The position numbers and the translations under genes were made by a program. Below, piece after piece: positions 9,079 to 16,866 of a stretch of DNA of 64,000 nt; within the stretch, counting starts at the first letter, position 1, and each line of letters begins with the position of its first letter. The stretch is from Candidatus Brachythrix odensensis (GTDB lineage: Bacteria > Chloroflexota > Anaerolineae > J036 > Brachytrichaceae), in NCBI GenBank assembly GCA_016714465.1, contig JADKDT010000005.1:62001-126000 (forward strand), given 5' to 3'. A model generated the notes under the pieces. That model had not been told where the DNA came from, ran no database searches, and saw only the letters and a program-made list of their open reading frames with translations.

Positions 9079-9911
9079 ACCAACGTCTGCTCAAATCCAC
9101 CTTTCGCACGCTGCGGCGCGAATCGTTTGGCGTCTTCGCCCTGATCGCGCTGGTCCTGCTCATCATCGGCCCGCTCACCACCGTCGTGATGTGGGCGTTC
9201 GCCGAGCGCTGGCGCCAGCCCTCGCTTATCCCGACCCAATGGGGACTCTCGTACTGGACTGAAACGCTTGGCCGGGCCGATGTCGTGTCGGCCCTGCCGG
9301 CAAGCGTCCTGCTGGCCACCATCGTCACGGTCCTGTCCGCCCTGATTTGTCTGCCGGCGGCCTACGCCTTCGCCCGTATCCAGTTCCCCGCCCGCCAGGG
9401 GCTGCTTCTGTCCTTCCTGGCCGTCAACGCCTTCCCCCGCTTCGGGCTATACATCGCCATCGCGGTGGTCTTCTTCCGGCTCGGACTGGTCGGCACCGTG
9501 ACGGGTGTTGTGCTGATCCAGCTCGTCAATACGTTGTTGACCATGATCTGGATCCCGACCAGCGCCTTCCAGGGCGTCGATCGGGCGCTTGAGGAGGCCG
9601 CCCTCGACGTGGGCGCGTCGCGCTTGCGGGTGTTCTTCCAGATCACCTTGCCCCAGGTGGCGCCGGCTCTGGCCGCCGCGCTGCTGCTCACCTTTGTGGC
9701 CACCTTCTACGAGGCCCAGGGCGCGTTGCTCATCGGTCTGCCCAACATCCGCACCATGGCCGTGCTGATGTACTCGTATATCAACAACCAGATCGTCGTG
9801 CAATACGGCGCGGTCATTTCGATGATCCTCTGGATTCCCTCCCTGCTGCTGCTGAGCTTCGCCCAGAAATTCCTGCGCGGCAACACGGTAAGCGCGGGAT
9901 TTGGGGTCTAA
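9075..9911 (+). CDS. ABC transporter permease 2
   Basis: 278 aa with several membrane helices and the EAA loop EEAALDVGASRLRVFFQITLP. The start ATG 9075 overlaps the preceding stop by four bases, and its own stop shares a base with the ATPase start (TAATG). It forms the membrane heterodimer with permease 1. The longer frame upstream of 9075 is overlap with the first permease and is not used. Confidence 0.88.
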   Translation: MNQRLLKSTFRTLRRESFGVFALIALVLLIIGPLTTVVMWAFAERWRQPSLIPTQWGLSYWTETLGRADVVSALPASVLLATIVTVLSALICLPAAYAFARIQFPARQGLLLSFLAVNAFPRFGLYIAIAVVFFRLGLVGTVTGVVLIQLVNTLLTMIWIPTSAFQGVDRALEEAALDVGASRLRVFFQITLPQVAPALAAALLLTFVATFYEAQGALLIGLPNIRTMAVLMYSYINNQIVVQYGAVISMILWIPSLLLLSFAQKFLRGNTVSAGFGV

Positions 9912-10970
9912 TGTCAACTCTTCATCTCATCAACCTCCGCAAGCAATTCGGGGCGGTCGCCAACCCCGTCGTGGCTGTCAATGACCTCAACCTCAAGGTT
10001 GAGGATGGCGAATTCCTATGCATCCTCGGCCCCAGCGGCTGCGGCAAATCCACTGCCCTGCGCATGGTCGCCGGCTTCGAGGAACCCTCCTCGGGCGATG
10101 TCCAGATCGACGGACAGAGCGTCATCAACATGCCGGCCAATAAACGGCCGACCGCGATGGTGTTCCAGAAGTACACGCTTTGGCCGCACATGAGGGTGTA
10201 TGACAACATCGCCTTCGGCCTGCGCCTGCGCCACCTGCCCAAGCAGCAAATCGACCGGGACGTCCGGGATGCGCTGGCGCTGGTCCACCTGGACGAGTAC
10301 GGCGACCGCTACCCCGCCCAGCTCTCCGGCGGCGAGCAGCAGCGGGGCCATCGCCCGCGCCCTTGTCCTGCGCCCCAAGATCCTGCTGCTGGACGAGCCC
10401 TTCTCCAACCTCGACGCGCTGCTCCGGGTGCGCCTGCGCGAGGAACTCCGCTTGATCCAGCGCAGCCTCAAAATCACCGCGGTCTTTGTCACCCACGATC
10501 AGGAGGAGGCCCTCAGCCTGGCCGATCGCATCGCCGTGATGCGCAAGGGTGAGCTGCAGCAGCTCGACAAGCCCGCGATCATCTATGCAACCCCGCGCAA
10601 CTTGTTCGTCGCCGACTTTATCGGGGCGATGAATATGCTGGATGGGACCGCCGAGGGCGGGAACATCCGGGTGGGCGACAAACTCCTGCCCGCCCCAGCC
10701 GGCATCGCCCAATCGGCCACCAAGGTTGCCCTCCGGCCGGAGGACGTCACCGTCACTACCGGCGGAGATGGCGCCTGGAGCGGTGTTGTTACTTCGGCGA
10801 GCGACCTCGGCCACTACCGCAAGGTCTTCGTCAAGACCGAAAACCTGGGCGTGCTGAAGCTATTTCTTCCCAAATCGGTCGATGCGGTTGAGGGCGAGAC
10901 GCTCGCCTTCAAGCCCACCCGCTATCTCGTCTTCCACGGCCAGGACAAACCGGCCGAGATGCACCTGTAA
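9911..10970 (+). CDS. ABC transporter ATP-binding protein (PotA/UgpC-like), frameshifted at signature motif
   Basis: Walker A is GPSGCGKST, the Q-loop is MVFQKYTLWPHM, the signature is LSGGEQQR, Walker B is ILLLDEPFSNLDA, the H-loop is VFVTHDQEEA, and a C-terminal TOBE-like domain ends at 10970. The frame changes at about 10342-10347, directly after LSGGEQQR, inside AGCGGGGCC. The expected next residues AIARALVLRPK are two bases out of phase, consistent with a two-base loss in a G run. Without it the protein would be about 352 aa and complete. The ATPase powers the upstream permeases; it starts at 9911 and is followed after 9 nt by the GDPD gene. Confidence 0.82.
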
Positions 10971-10979
10971 CCTGCTGCC

Positions 10980-11708
10980 ATGCCCTATTCCATCGTCGCG
11001 CATCGCGGGGCGTCAAACTACGCCACCGACAACACGATCACCTCGTATCGCCTCGCCCACGCCCAGGGCGCAAAGTTCATCGAGCTCGACATCCGCCGCA
11101 CTGCCGATGCCCAGCCGGTGGTCTTTCACGACAGCACGATCCCCATCCCGGGCGAGTGTGAGCAGCGGGTCGAGCGGCTGACCCTCGAGACCCTGCTGGG
11201 AATTCCCCTGGCGGGCGGCGAGCGCATCCCGCGCTGGGAGGAGGTCATCGCGTTGAGCAAGTCGCTCGATGTCGGGATCTACATCGAACTCAAGGACACC
11301 GATCCCGAGCTTACGTCCCATCTCGTCTACACGCTGCGCCAGACCCGCTGGCTCGAACGGTGCATCTTTCTCGGGTCGCGGCCCGACCACATCTTCTTCG
11401 TCCGCGAGATCGCGCCCGAGGCGCAGACCGCCTTCAGCTATCGCAACGCCAGCATCGACCCGATCCGCATCGCCCAGGCCTGCAACGCCACCGGCCTGAA
11501 TCTGGCCTGGGAGGACTACCCGGACCCGTGCGCGCTGATCACACCGGACTGGCTGGCCCGCGTGCGCGCGGCCGGCCTGCGCATCATGAGCTGGCATGAG
11601 GAGCGCGAGCCGGTCATGCGTCAACTGGTTGCGTTGGGCATTGAGGATCTGTGCACCAACGACCCGGCCATGACCCGGCGGGTGATTGAGGCCGCCGGGC
11701 CAAAGTAG
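10980..11708 (+). CDS. Glycerophosphodiester phosphodiesterase (GDPD family)
   Basis: 242 aa. It begins YSIVAHRGASNYATDNT, with the catalytic HRG motif. FIELDIRRTADAQPVVFHD gives the metal-binding Glu/Asp and second catalytic His, and IYIELKD the third acidic site. The C-terminal INDP-like motif appears as LCTNDPAM. GDPD enzymes split glycerophosphodiesters into glycerol-3-phosphate and an alcohol. There is no signal peptide, so it acts in the cytoplasm on imported substrate. It is the last gene of the transporter operon (9-nt gap), which points to glycerophosphodiesters as the transported ligand. Confidence 0.9.
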   Translation: MPYSIVAHRGASNYATDNTITSYRLAHAQGAKFIELDIRRTADAQPVVFHDSTIPIPGECEQRVERLTLETLLGIPLAGGERIPRWEEVIALSKSLDVGIYIELKDTDPELTSHLVYTLRQTRWLERCIFLGSRPDHIFFVREIAPEAQTAFSYRNASIDPIRIAQACNATGLNLAWEDYPDPCALITPDWLARVRAAGLRIMSWHEEREPVMRQLVALGIEDLCTNDPAMTRRVIEAAGPK

Positions 11709-11731
11709 AGACGCGCCGTGGCGCGTCTCTA
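11706..11731 (+). terminator. Hairpin overlapping the GDPD stop codon
   Basis: Perfect 12-bp arms TAGAGACGCGCC/GGCGCGTCTCTA with a GT loop; the first three bases are the TAG stop codon. No U-tract. The text looks like a fixed repeat rather than a gene-specific terminator. Confidence 0.6.
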
Positions 11732-11810
11732 CCCCGCGGCCGCGCATGCCCCGCTGCCGTGACATCGTCGGGGCGCATCCAGTTATTCTGGCGAATCGCC
11801 CGTTGTCAAG

Positions 11811-13172
11811 ATGAACGGCATAACGCAATTCCCAAATTCGTCGCGCGAAACCTTTGTTGGCGTACTCACCGGCGCCGACGTCAAGCGCAATATTGCCCAC
11901 GTCTTCGAGGCGCCCGAGGGCGCCACCCGGCTGCGCATCCGGCTGTCGTTCAACCCGCACCGCGTAGCCGGGTTCAACAACATGATCACGCTGAGCGCCT
12001 TCGATCCGCTTGGCTTTCGGGGGGCCGGCCACCGCCACGGCTGCGTCCACGAGGTCTTTCTTGACTCGCTGGGCGCCACACCCGGGTTCGTCCCCGGACC
12101 AATCCGGGCCGGCCCCTGGCAGATCACCCTCGATACCCACATGGTGATGCCCGACGCGCCCGTCGCCTACACCCTCGAGGTCACGGCCAGCGCCGAGCCC
12201 ATCCCACTTCGCCCTGAACCGACTGCGCCGCTCCTTCGTCCCCAAGCTCTCGTCCCACCCACCGCGGGTCCCCGCTGGTTCCGGGGCGACCTGCATGCCC
12301 ATACTGTCCATTCGGACGCGATCTGGACCGCCGCCGATCTCGCCGCCTGGGCGCGCGCCGAAAAGCTTGACTTTGTCAGTTTGACCGACCACAACACGGT
12401 CTCGGGACTGGCCGAAATGCTGGCCCTGGGCGGACCCGATTTGCTTGTCCTGGGCGGGATGGAGTTCACCACCTTCTGGGGCCACGCCTTGATGCACGGG
12501 TCGCACGACTGGATGGACTGGCGCACGCGGGATGGCCAGGGCATGGCGGCGATCGCGACGGCCGTCGCCGCCCGGGGCGGGACCTTCATCATCGCCCACC
12601 CGCGCGCCCAGGGCGATCCACACTGCACGGGCTGCCGCTGGGTCTACGACGAAGTCTTCCCTGGCCCGGCCCGCGTCGTGGAAGTGTGGAACACCGCCTG
12701 GAGCAGCGACAGCCACAACGAGGACGCGCTCGCCTTGGCCTATGACTGGCTCAATGCCGGGTATCGGATGGCCCTGACCTCGGGCACGGACAATCACGGG
12801 CGGGATCTGCGCCTGCGCTACGGCTTCGACCACGTGTATGCGCCGGCGTTGACCGAAGCCAACATCCTGGCGGCGGTGCGGGCCGGGCGGCTCTACATTT
12901 CGGCCGGGCCGCGCCTGGAGATTACCGCCCGGGCCGGCGGGGAGTCCGTCATGATGGGCGACGCGCTCAGCCCGGAGGCGGGCGCGGCCGAGATCCAGAT
13001 CGCCTGGGCGGATGCGCCACCCGGCGCGCAGCTCAGTCTGATCGCCGATGGCGAGGCCCGCCAAACCTGGGCGATGGGCGAAAGTGGCGAGGCGCGCGCA
13101 ACGCTTGGGGTTGATGACGCGCGCTGGTGTTTGGCAACCCTGCGCGGGACCGATGGCCAGTGCTTGCCCTGA
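11811..13172 (+). CDS. PHP-domain metallohydrolase, CehA/McbA type (paralogue 2), C-terminus frameshifted
   Basis: 453 aa as read. An N-terminal beta-sandwich pre-domain is followed by the PHP core: RGDLHAHTVHSD, SLTDHNTVSGLAE, FIIAHPRAQGDP and TSGTDNHGRD provide the metal-binding residues. It is a distant paralogue of the gene at 5193, and the two bracket the transporter. The frame ends in GTDGQCLP, while the +1 frame at about 13160 reads VLALTNPIF, the expected family ending (the paralogue ends LALGNPVF), so one base is probably missing. No good ribosome site precedes ATG 11811. Confidence 0.78.
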   Translation: MNGITQFPNSSRETFVGVLTGADVKRNIAHVFEAPEGATRLRIRLSFNPHRVAGFNNMITLSAFDPLGFRGAGHRHGCVHEVFLDSLGATPGFVPGPIRAGPWQITLDTHMVMPDAPVAYTLEVTASAEPIPLRPEPTAPLLRPQALVPPTAGPRWFRGDLHAHTVHSDAIWTAADLAAWARAEKLDFVSLTDHNTVSGLAEMLALGGPDLLVLGGMEFTTFWGHALMHGSHDWMDWRTRDGQGMAAIATAVAARGGTFIIAHPRAQGDPHCTGCRWVYDEVFPGPARVVEVWNTAWSSDSHNEDALALAYDWLNAGYRMALTSGTDNHGRDLRLRYGFDHVYAPALTEANILAAVRAGRLYISAGPRLEITARAGGESVMMGDALSPEAGAAEIQIAWADAPPGAQLSLIADGEARQTWAMGESGEARATLGVDDARWCLATLRGTDGQCLP

Positions 13173-13301
13173 CCAACCCGATTTTCCCTCTCCGGCTTTC
13201 GGGCGCGATAGAAACTTTACATAACATATATACGTTTCCTGTTACCTTCATCCCGCGCTTTGCGCGGGCCCCATGCCACGGCCGGCCAAACGCGAAACGA
13301 A

Positions 13302-13334
13302 AGACCTCGCGGGTCTTGAAGACCCGCGAGGTCT
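13302..13334. terminator. Hairpin between convergent genes
   Basis: Perfect 16-bp arms AGACCTCGCGGGTCTT and complement around a single G. It lies between the ends of the PHP gene (plus) and the glycosyltransferase gene (minus) and could stop both transcripts. The CCTCGCGGGT text recurs inside the repeat at 25300-25365. Confidence 0.6.
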
Positions 13335-13381
13335 GCGCGGAGAGACCCGGATTGACGGATCAGGAGATCGGCGGGCACCCT

Positions 13382-14425
13382 TTACGCTTCACGCCCGCGC
13401 GCCGACGCGGCTTCGCCATACAAGCCAACGATCTCCTCCAGCCATCGCTCGCGCGAGTAGCGTTCGCGCGGCAAGGTTTGCGCCCGAGCGGCATAGTCCG
13501 CATAGTTCGCCATCAACCGAGTGAGACCAGCGCGCACGTCTTCAGGGCTGGCCCCCGGCGTCACGACTCCAGCACCCTCCCCGCCGACGTCGTCCGACAT
13601 CGGGATCTGGGCGGAGACCAGCACCGGTCGGCCCACGACCAGCGCCTCCATGAGCGAATTAGGATAGGCCTTGACGATCGAGCTGTCGCTGACCAGCAGC
13701 GCAGCCGCTTGAGCGTCAGCAAGGGCGGCCGCCATGTCAACCCGCCCGTCGATGATCGTTACGCGCGCAGCCAGGCCATGCCCGGCGATGCGTGCGCGCA
13801 TCGATTCGAGCAATCGTCCGCGCCACAAGAAACTCAGGCGCAGGCGATCATCGGCGGCTGCGGCGCCAAGCAGGGCATCAACACCTTTGCGGACAAAATC
13901 GATCTCCGACCACGGGGCCGAAGCGATCACCACCTTGAAGGGGTCACCCGACGAATATGCGCGCGCGGCCGCGCGCGGGAATCGCGCCAGATCAATCCCC
14001 GGCCGCAGCGTCGCGACGCGTGTAGCGCCCCAGGCCCGCGCCAGGGCCGCGTCGCTCGGCCCGCTCACGGTCACCGTCGCCAACGCGCCAATGCGACGGG
14101 CATCGACTGGGCGATCAGCACGCAGCCCGGCGACAACGCTGTAGACGATCGGGCGTCTCAAGAATCCCAGCAACGGGAAGTGGCGCAGCCCGCCGTGAAA
14201 GAGATGGAAGATATCGGTCTCGGCCTCAATCCGCCGCAGGGCGCCCAGCAACCACAGCCCAAACAGCCGTTCCGGGAAGATCCGGCGCAGGCGCTCCGGC
14301 GGCGAAATGTGGATGCGCCGCCCGTCAACCCGCGTCAACAATCCGGCGATGTCCTGAGCGACCGCCTCGCGCGCGGGATCAACCTCACGCGGATAGGTGA
14401 CCAGGAAGGTGACTCGCGGCCGCAT
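13382..14425 (-). CDS. Glycosyltransferase, GT4-like (GT-B fold)
   Basis: 347 aa with no signal peptide. The C-terminal half carries the GT4 pattern: PFKVVIASAPWSEIDFVRKG, a nucleotide-binding Rossmann half, and SSIVKAYPNSLMEALVVGRP, in which the Glu of the E-x7-E-type motif and the small-residue run are visible. It transfers a sugar from a nucleotide donor to a glycan or lipid acceptor; neither can be named. It follows the GT2 gene by 17 nt on the same strand and lies opposite the epimerase, suggesting a small surface-glycan locus. Confidence 0.75.
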   Translation of the reverse strand: MRPRVTFLVTYPREVDPAREAVAQDIAGLLTRVDGRRIHISPPERLRRIFPERLFGLWLLGALRRIEAETDIFHLFHGGLRHFPLLGFLRRPIVYSVVAGLRADRPVDARRIGALATVTVSGPSDAALARAWGATRVATLRPGIDLARFPRAAARAYSSGDPFKVVIASAPWSEIDFVRKGVDALLGAAAADDRLRLSFLWRGRLLESMRARIAGHGLAARVTIIDGRVDMAAALADAQAAALLVSDSSIVKAYPNSLMEALVVGRPVLVSAQIPMSDDVGGEGAGVVTPGASPEDVRAGLTRLMANYADYAARAQTLPRERYSRERWLEEIVGLYGEAASARGREA

Positions 14426-14442
14426 CCCGACGATGGTAGCAC

Positions 14443-15379
14443 CTACCCCATCCGGCGCGGCACATGCCAGGGCGCCACCAACGGACTGAGTCCGCGGGCG
14501 CGCGCTCCCGCGCCCGCCCGGGCACGAAGCGCCGCAGGCAGACCGGCAATCGCATCAAACCGCCCAAGCATCGGCCCGGGATCGCGCCGCGCCACCAGGG
14601 CGTAAAACACGGCCGCCAAGTCATAGCCAGCGACGATGGGCAGATCACGCCACCGGCTGTTCTTGGCCGCCAGCCACACCTTGTTCCGCCCAAGCATGCG
14701 GCTCTTGAACCGCGACCTCGCCCGCCGTGGCGGACGTGACGTGACGGACGACGGCGGCGGGCGCGTAAACGCAGCGCCAGTGGGTGCGCTGGGCGCGCCA
14801 GGCCAGGTCCACATCCTCCAGATAGGAGACAAAACGCTCGTCCAGCATCCCGATTTGGTCCAGCATGGCCCGCCGATAGAGGGCGGCGCCCCCCGACGCG
14901 CCAAACACTTCGGCCGGAGCCTGGGCCGCGATCACCGGATGTCCGCGCAGGCGATCCCAGGCGATGGCCGCCCGATCGACGCTAATGCCCGCACTTTGGA
15001 CGGTGCCGGGCGCGGCATCGAAAACCATCAGGGATGCGCAGGCGCCAACGTCGGGCGGTTCGGCGGCGCGCAAGAGCGCGTCCAGCCATCCCGGCGCGGG
15101 TTTGGTGTCGTCGTTGAGCAGCGCCGCAAACGCGCCCTCGCCGGCCCGCAGACCTTGATTCGCGGCGGCCGCAAATCCGCGATTGCTGGCGTTGACGATC
15201 CGGGTGATGGTCAACCCCGCGTAGCCATTCTCAAAACCGCGGGTGGCCTCGCCCCCCTTGTTGTCAATCAGAACGACCTCGAAATCGGCCATGGTTTGCG
15301 CGGCAAGCGCGGCGAGGCATTCAGGCAACCAGCGTTGTCCATCGAGGGTGGGAATCACTACAGACACACGCGCCGGCAT
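14443..15379 (-). CDS. Glycosyltransferase family 2 (rhamnosyltransferase-like), frameshifted near C-terminus
   Basis: The GT-A domain starts RVSVVIPTLDGQRWLPECL, with LNDDTKPAPGWLDALL (DxD-type metal site) and a GASGGAALYRRAMLDQIG acceptor motif, then FVSYLEDVDLAWRAQ. At about 14716 the frame turns to EVAVQEP nonsense, while another frame continues SRFKSRMLGRNKVWLAAKN, the usual family continuation, down to the stop at 14443. A loss of two G (GAGGGG to GAGG) explains it. The full product would be about 312 aa. The start ATG 15379 is divergent from the epimerase gene across 38 nt. Confidence 0.78.
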
Positions 15380-15401
15380 CCGGCTGGATTATATCGGCCC
15401 G

Positions 15402-15407
15402 TATAAT
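15402..15407 (+). promoter_or_regulatory. TATAAT -10 element of a probably leaderless transcript
   Basis: A perfect TATAAT lies 10 nt before the epimerase ATG at 15418, so transcription would begin at or just before the start codon. No ribosome site is present. The -35 region is weak. Confidence 0.6.
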
Positions 15408-15417
15408 CTTTCGTCGC

Positions 15418-16443
15418 ATGAACATCTTTATCACCGGGGGCGCCGGCTTCATCGGCTGCAACCTGGCCGCCCACCACCTGTCCCTCGGGCGGACTGTTAC
15501 CGTTTACGACAATCTCTCCCGTCCGCGCACCAAGCACAACCTCGATTGGCTGATGGAGCGGGCCGACGGACGCCTGCGCTTCGTGCATGGCGATGTGCGC
15601 GATCACGAGCATCTGCGCAAGGCGATGGAACACGCCCGGCCCGATCTGGTCGCGCACCTGGCCGCCCAGGTCGCGGTGACGACCTCGCTGCGCGATCCGC
15701 GCGAGGACTTCGAGATCAACGCCCTGGGCACCTTCAATACGCTCGAGGCCGTTCGCGCCCAGGAGCGTCCGCCGGCTCTGATCTTCGCCTCGACCAACAA
15801 GGTGTATGGCGGGATGGAGGATGTGCCGGTGGTTCAAGAAGCGGATCGCTATCGTTATCGCGATCTCCCCAACGGCGTCTCCGAAGCGCAACCGCTGGAC
15901 TTCCACTCGCCGTATGGCTGCTCCAAGGGCGCGGGCGACCAGTATGTGCGGGACTACGCCCGCATCTATGGGTTGCGCACCGTGGTTTTTCGGCAGAGCA
16001 CCATCTACGGCACCCGCCAATTCGGGGTCGAGGACCAGGGCTGGCTCGCCCACTTCATCATCGCCATCGTCAAGGGCCGGCCACTCAGCATCTACGGCGA
16101 CGGGCGACAGGTGCGCGACATGCTCAACGTGCGCGATCTGATCGCCGCCTACGATGCCGCCTGGGAGCGTATGGCGGCGGTCTCCGGCCAGGTCTTCAAT
16201 GTCGGCGGCGGCGCGGACAACACCATCTCGATCTGGCGCGAATGTGGTCCGTTGCTCGAAACTCTGGCCGGCCGAAAAATCCCCGTCACCTACGGGGACT
16301 GGCGCCCGGGCGACCAGCCCGTCTTTGTCAGCGACAACAGCAAGGCGAACGCGCTTCTGGGCTGGAAACCCCAGGTAGACCTGCAAACCGGAATCCGGAC
16401 GCTGTGGGACTGGGTGAGCGGAAATGCGGCGTTGTTCGATTGA
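15418..16443 (+). CDS. NAD-dependent epimerase, CDP-paratose 2-epimerase-like
   Basis: 341 aa short-chain dehydrogenase/reductase of the extended type. NAD site MNIFITGGAGFIGCNLA; catalytic YGCSK at the YxxxK position within LDFHSPYGCSKGAGDQYVRD. FASTNKVYGG and IYGTRQFGVEDQGWLAHF match the CDP-tyvelose/paratose 2-epimerase (RfbE) group better than GalE. It would epimerise a nucleotide sugar for surface polysaccharide, which fits the divergent glycosyltransferases. No other CDP-dideoxysugar genes are in view, so the actual substrate is open. Confidence 0.8.
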   Translation: MNIFITGGAGFIGCNLAAHHLSLGRTVTVYDNLSRPRTKHNLDWLMERADGRLRFVHGDVRDHEHLRKAMEHARPDLVAHLAAQVAVTTSLRDPREDFEINALGTFNTLEAVRAQERPPALIFASTNKVYGGMEDVPVVQEADRYRYRDLPNGVSEAQPLDFHSPYGCSKGAGDQYVRDYARIYGLRTVVFRQSTIYGTRQFGVEDQGWLAHFIIAIVKGRPLSIYGDGRQVRDMLNVRDLIAAYDAAWERMAAVSGQVFNVGGGADNTISIWRECGPLLETLAGRKIPVTYGDWRPGDQPVFVSDNSKANALLGWKPQVDLQTGIRTLWDWVSGNAALFD

Positions 16444-16465
16444 ACTGGCAGTGCCATCCCATAGA

Positions 16466-16521
16466 TGTCTGGAAACAGCATCCCCGCCCAGCGCGCCGGG
16501 GCGGGATGCTGTTTCCAGACA
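16466..16521 (+). terminator. Hairpin after epimerase gene
   Basis: Arms of about 25 bp (TGTCTGGAAACAGCATCCC outer part) around a GC-rich core. They are near-perfect apart from a CCCCGCCC versus CCCGCCCC shift. It lies 22 nt after the stop of the plus-strand gene and before the minus-strand tRNA. No U-tract. Confidence 0.6.
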
Positions 16522-16552
16522 ATGTTCCACGTGAAACATTGCCCCTGAAGCA

Positions 16553-16626
16553 CGCGCCTAGCAGGATTTGAACCCACAACCCCTTGATCCGAAGTCAAGT
16601 GCTCTATCCAGTTGAGCTATAGGCGC
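16553..16626 (-). tRNA. tRNA-Arg (anticodon TCG)
   Basis: A cloverleaf can be drawn on the minus strand. The acceptor stem is GCGCCTA/TAGGCGC; the D arm contains AGCTCAACTGGATAGAGC; the anticodon stem CTTGA/TCAAG encloses loop CTTCGGA, giving anticodon TCG; the T arm is GTGGGTTCAAATCC. The discriminator is G and CCA is not encoded. It reads CGA codons. Confidence 0.95.
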
Positions 16627-16647
16627 CGAGATTTTATGCTACCACAT

Positions 16648-16676
16648 TTGACAGGAGATCAAACAGGCCGTATGAT
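16648..16676 (+). promoter_or_regulatory. Sigma-70-type promoter of SRP RNA
   Basis: TTGACA at 16648-16653, a 17-bp spacer and TATGAT at 16671-16676. Transcription would start 7-8 nt later, exactly at the predicted 5' end of the SRP RNA (16684). Confidence 0.85.
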
Positions 16677-16683
16677 CATCCAT

Positions 16684-16790
16684 TGTGTTGCTGGGTCCTG
16701 CGCGGCGGAAGCCTTCGAAACCCGCCAGGATCGGAAGATAGCAACGGTAAGGAGTCCCTTTCGGGTGTCGTGGGAGTGCCTGGCAACACA
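16684..16790 (+). ncRNA. ffs: Signal recognition particle RNA (4.5S type)
   Basis: 107-nt RNA whose ends pair (TGTGTTGC with GCAACACA). The conserved apical domain reads CCAGGATCGGAAGATAGCAA: the GGAA tetraloop with the symmetric loop that binds Ffh. Length and fold fit the small bacterial SRP RNA without an Alu domain. It lies in a plus-strand unit before the cell-wall protein gene. Confidence 0.92.
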
Positions 16791-16866
16791 CTTTCCCCTC
16801 AGAAACCGGCGTTAAGATAGCGCCTCGATGCCCTACAGGGCATCGAAACAGGTCGAGGGGTCGAGG

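Noticed and set aside
10342..10347. Programmed frameshift in the ABC ATPase gene
   Set aside because: There is no slippery heptamer with downstream pseudoknot; the two-base loss in a G run, together with many similar breaks, makes a sequence error the simpler explanation.
11013..13064. Minus-strand frame of 683 codons
   Set aside because: Antisense to GDPD and the PHP gene, which carry clear catalytic motifs; the product is Gly/Arg/Asp-rich without domains.
13127..14605. Plus-strand frame of 492 codons opposite the glycosyltransferases
   Set aside because: Shadow of the GT4/GT2 genes. Only its first codons (VLALTNPIF) are real, as the out-of-frame end of the PHP gene.
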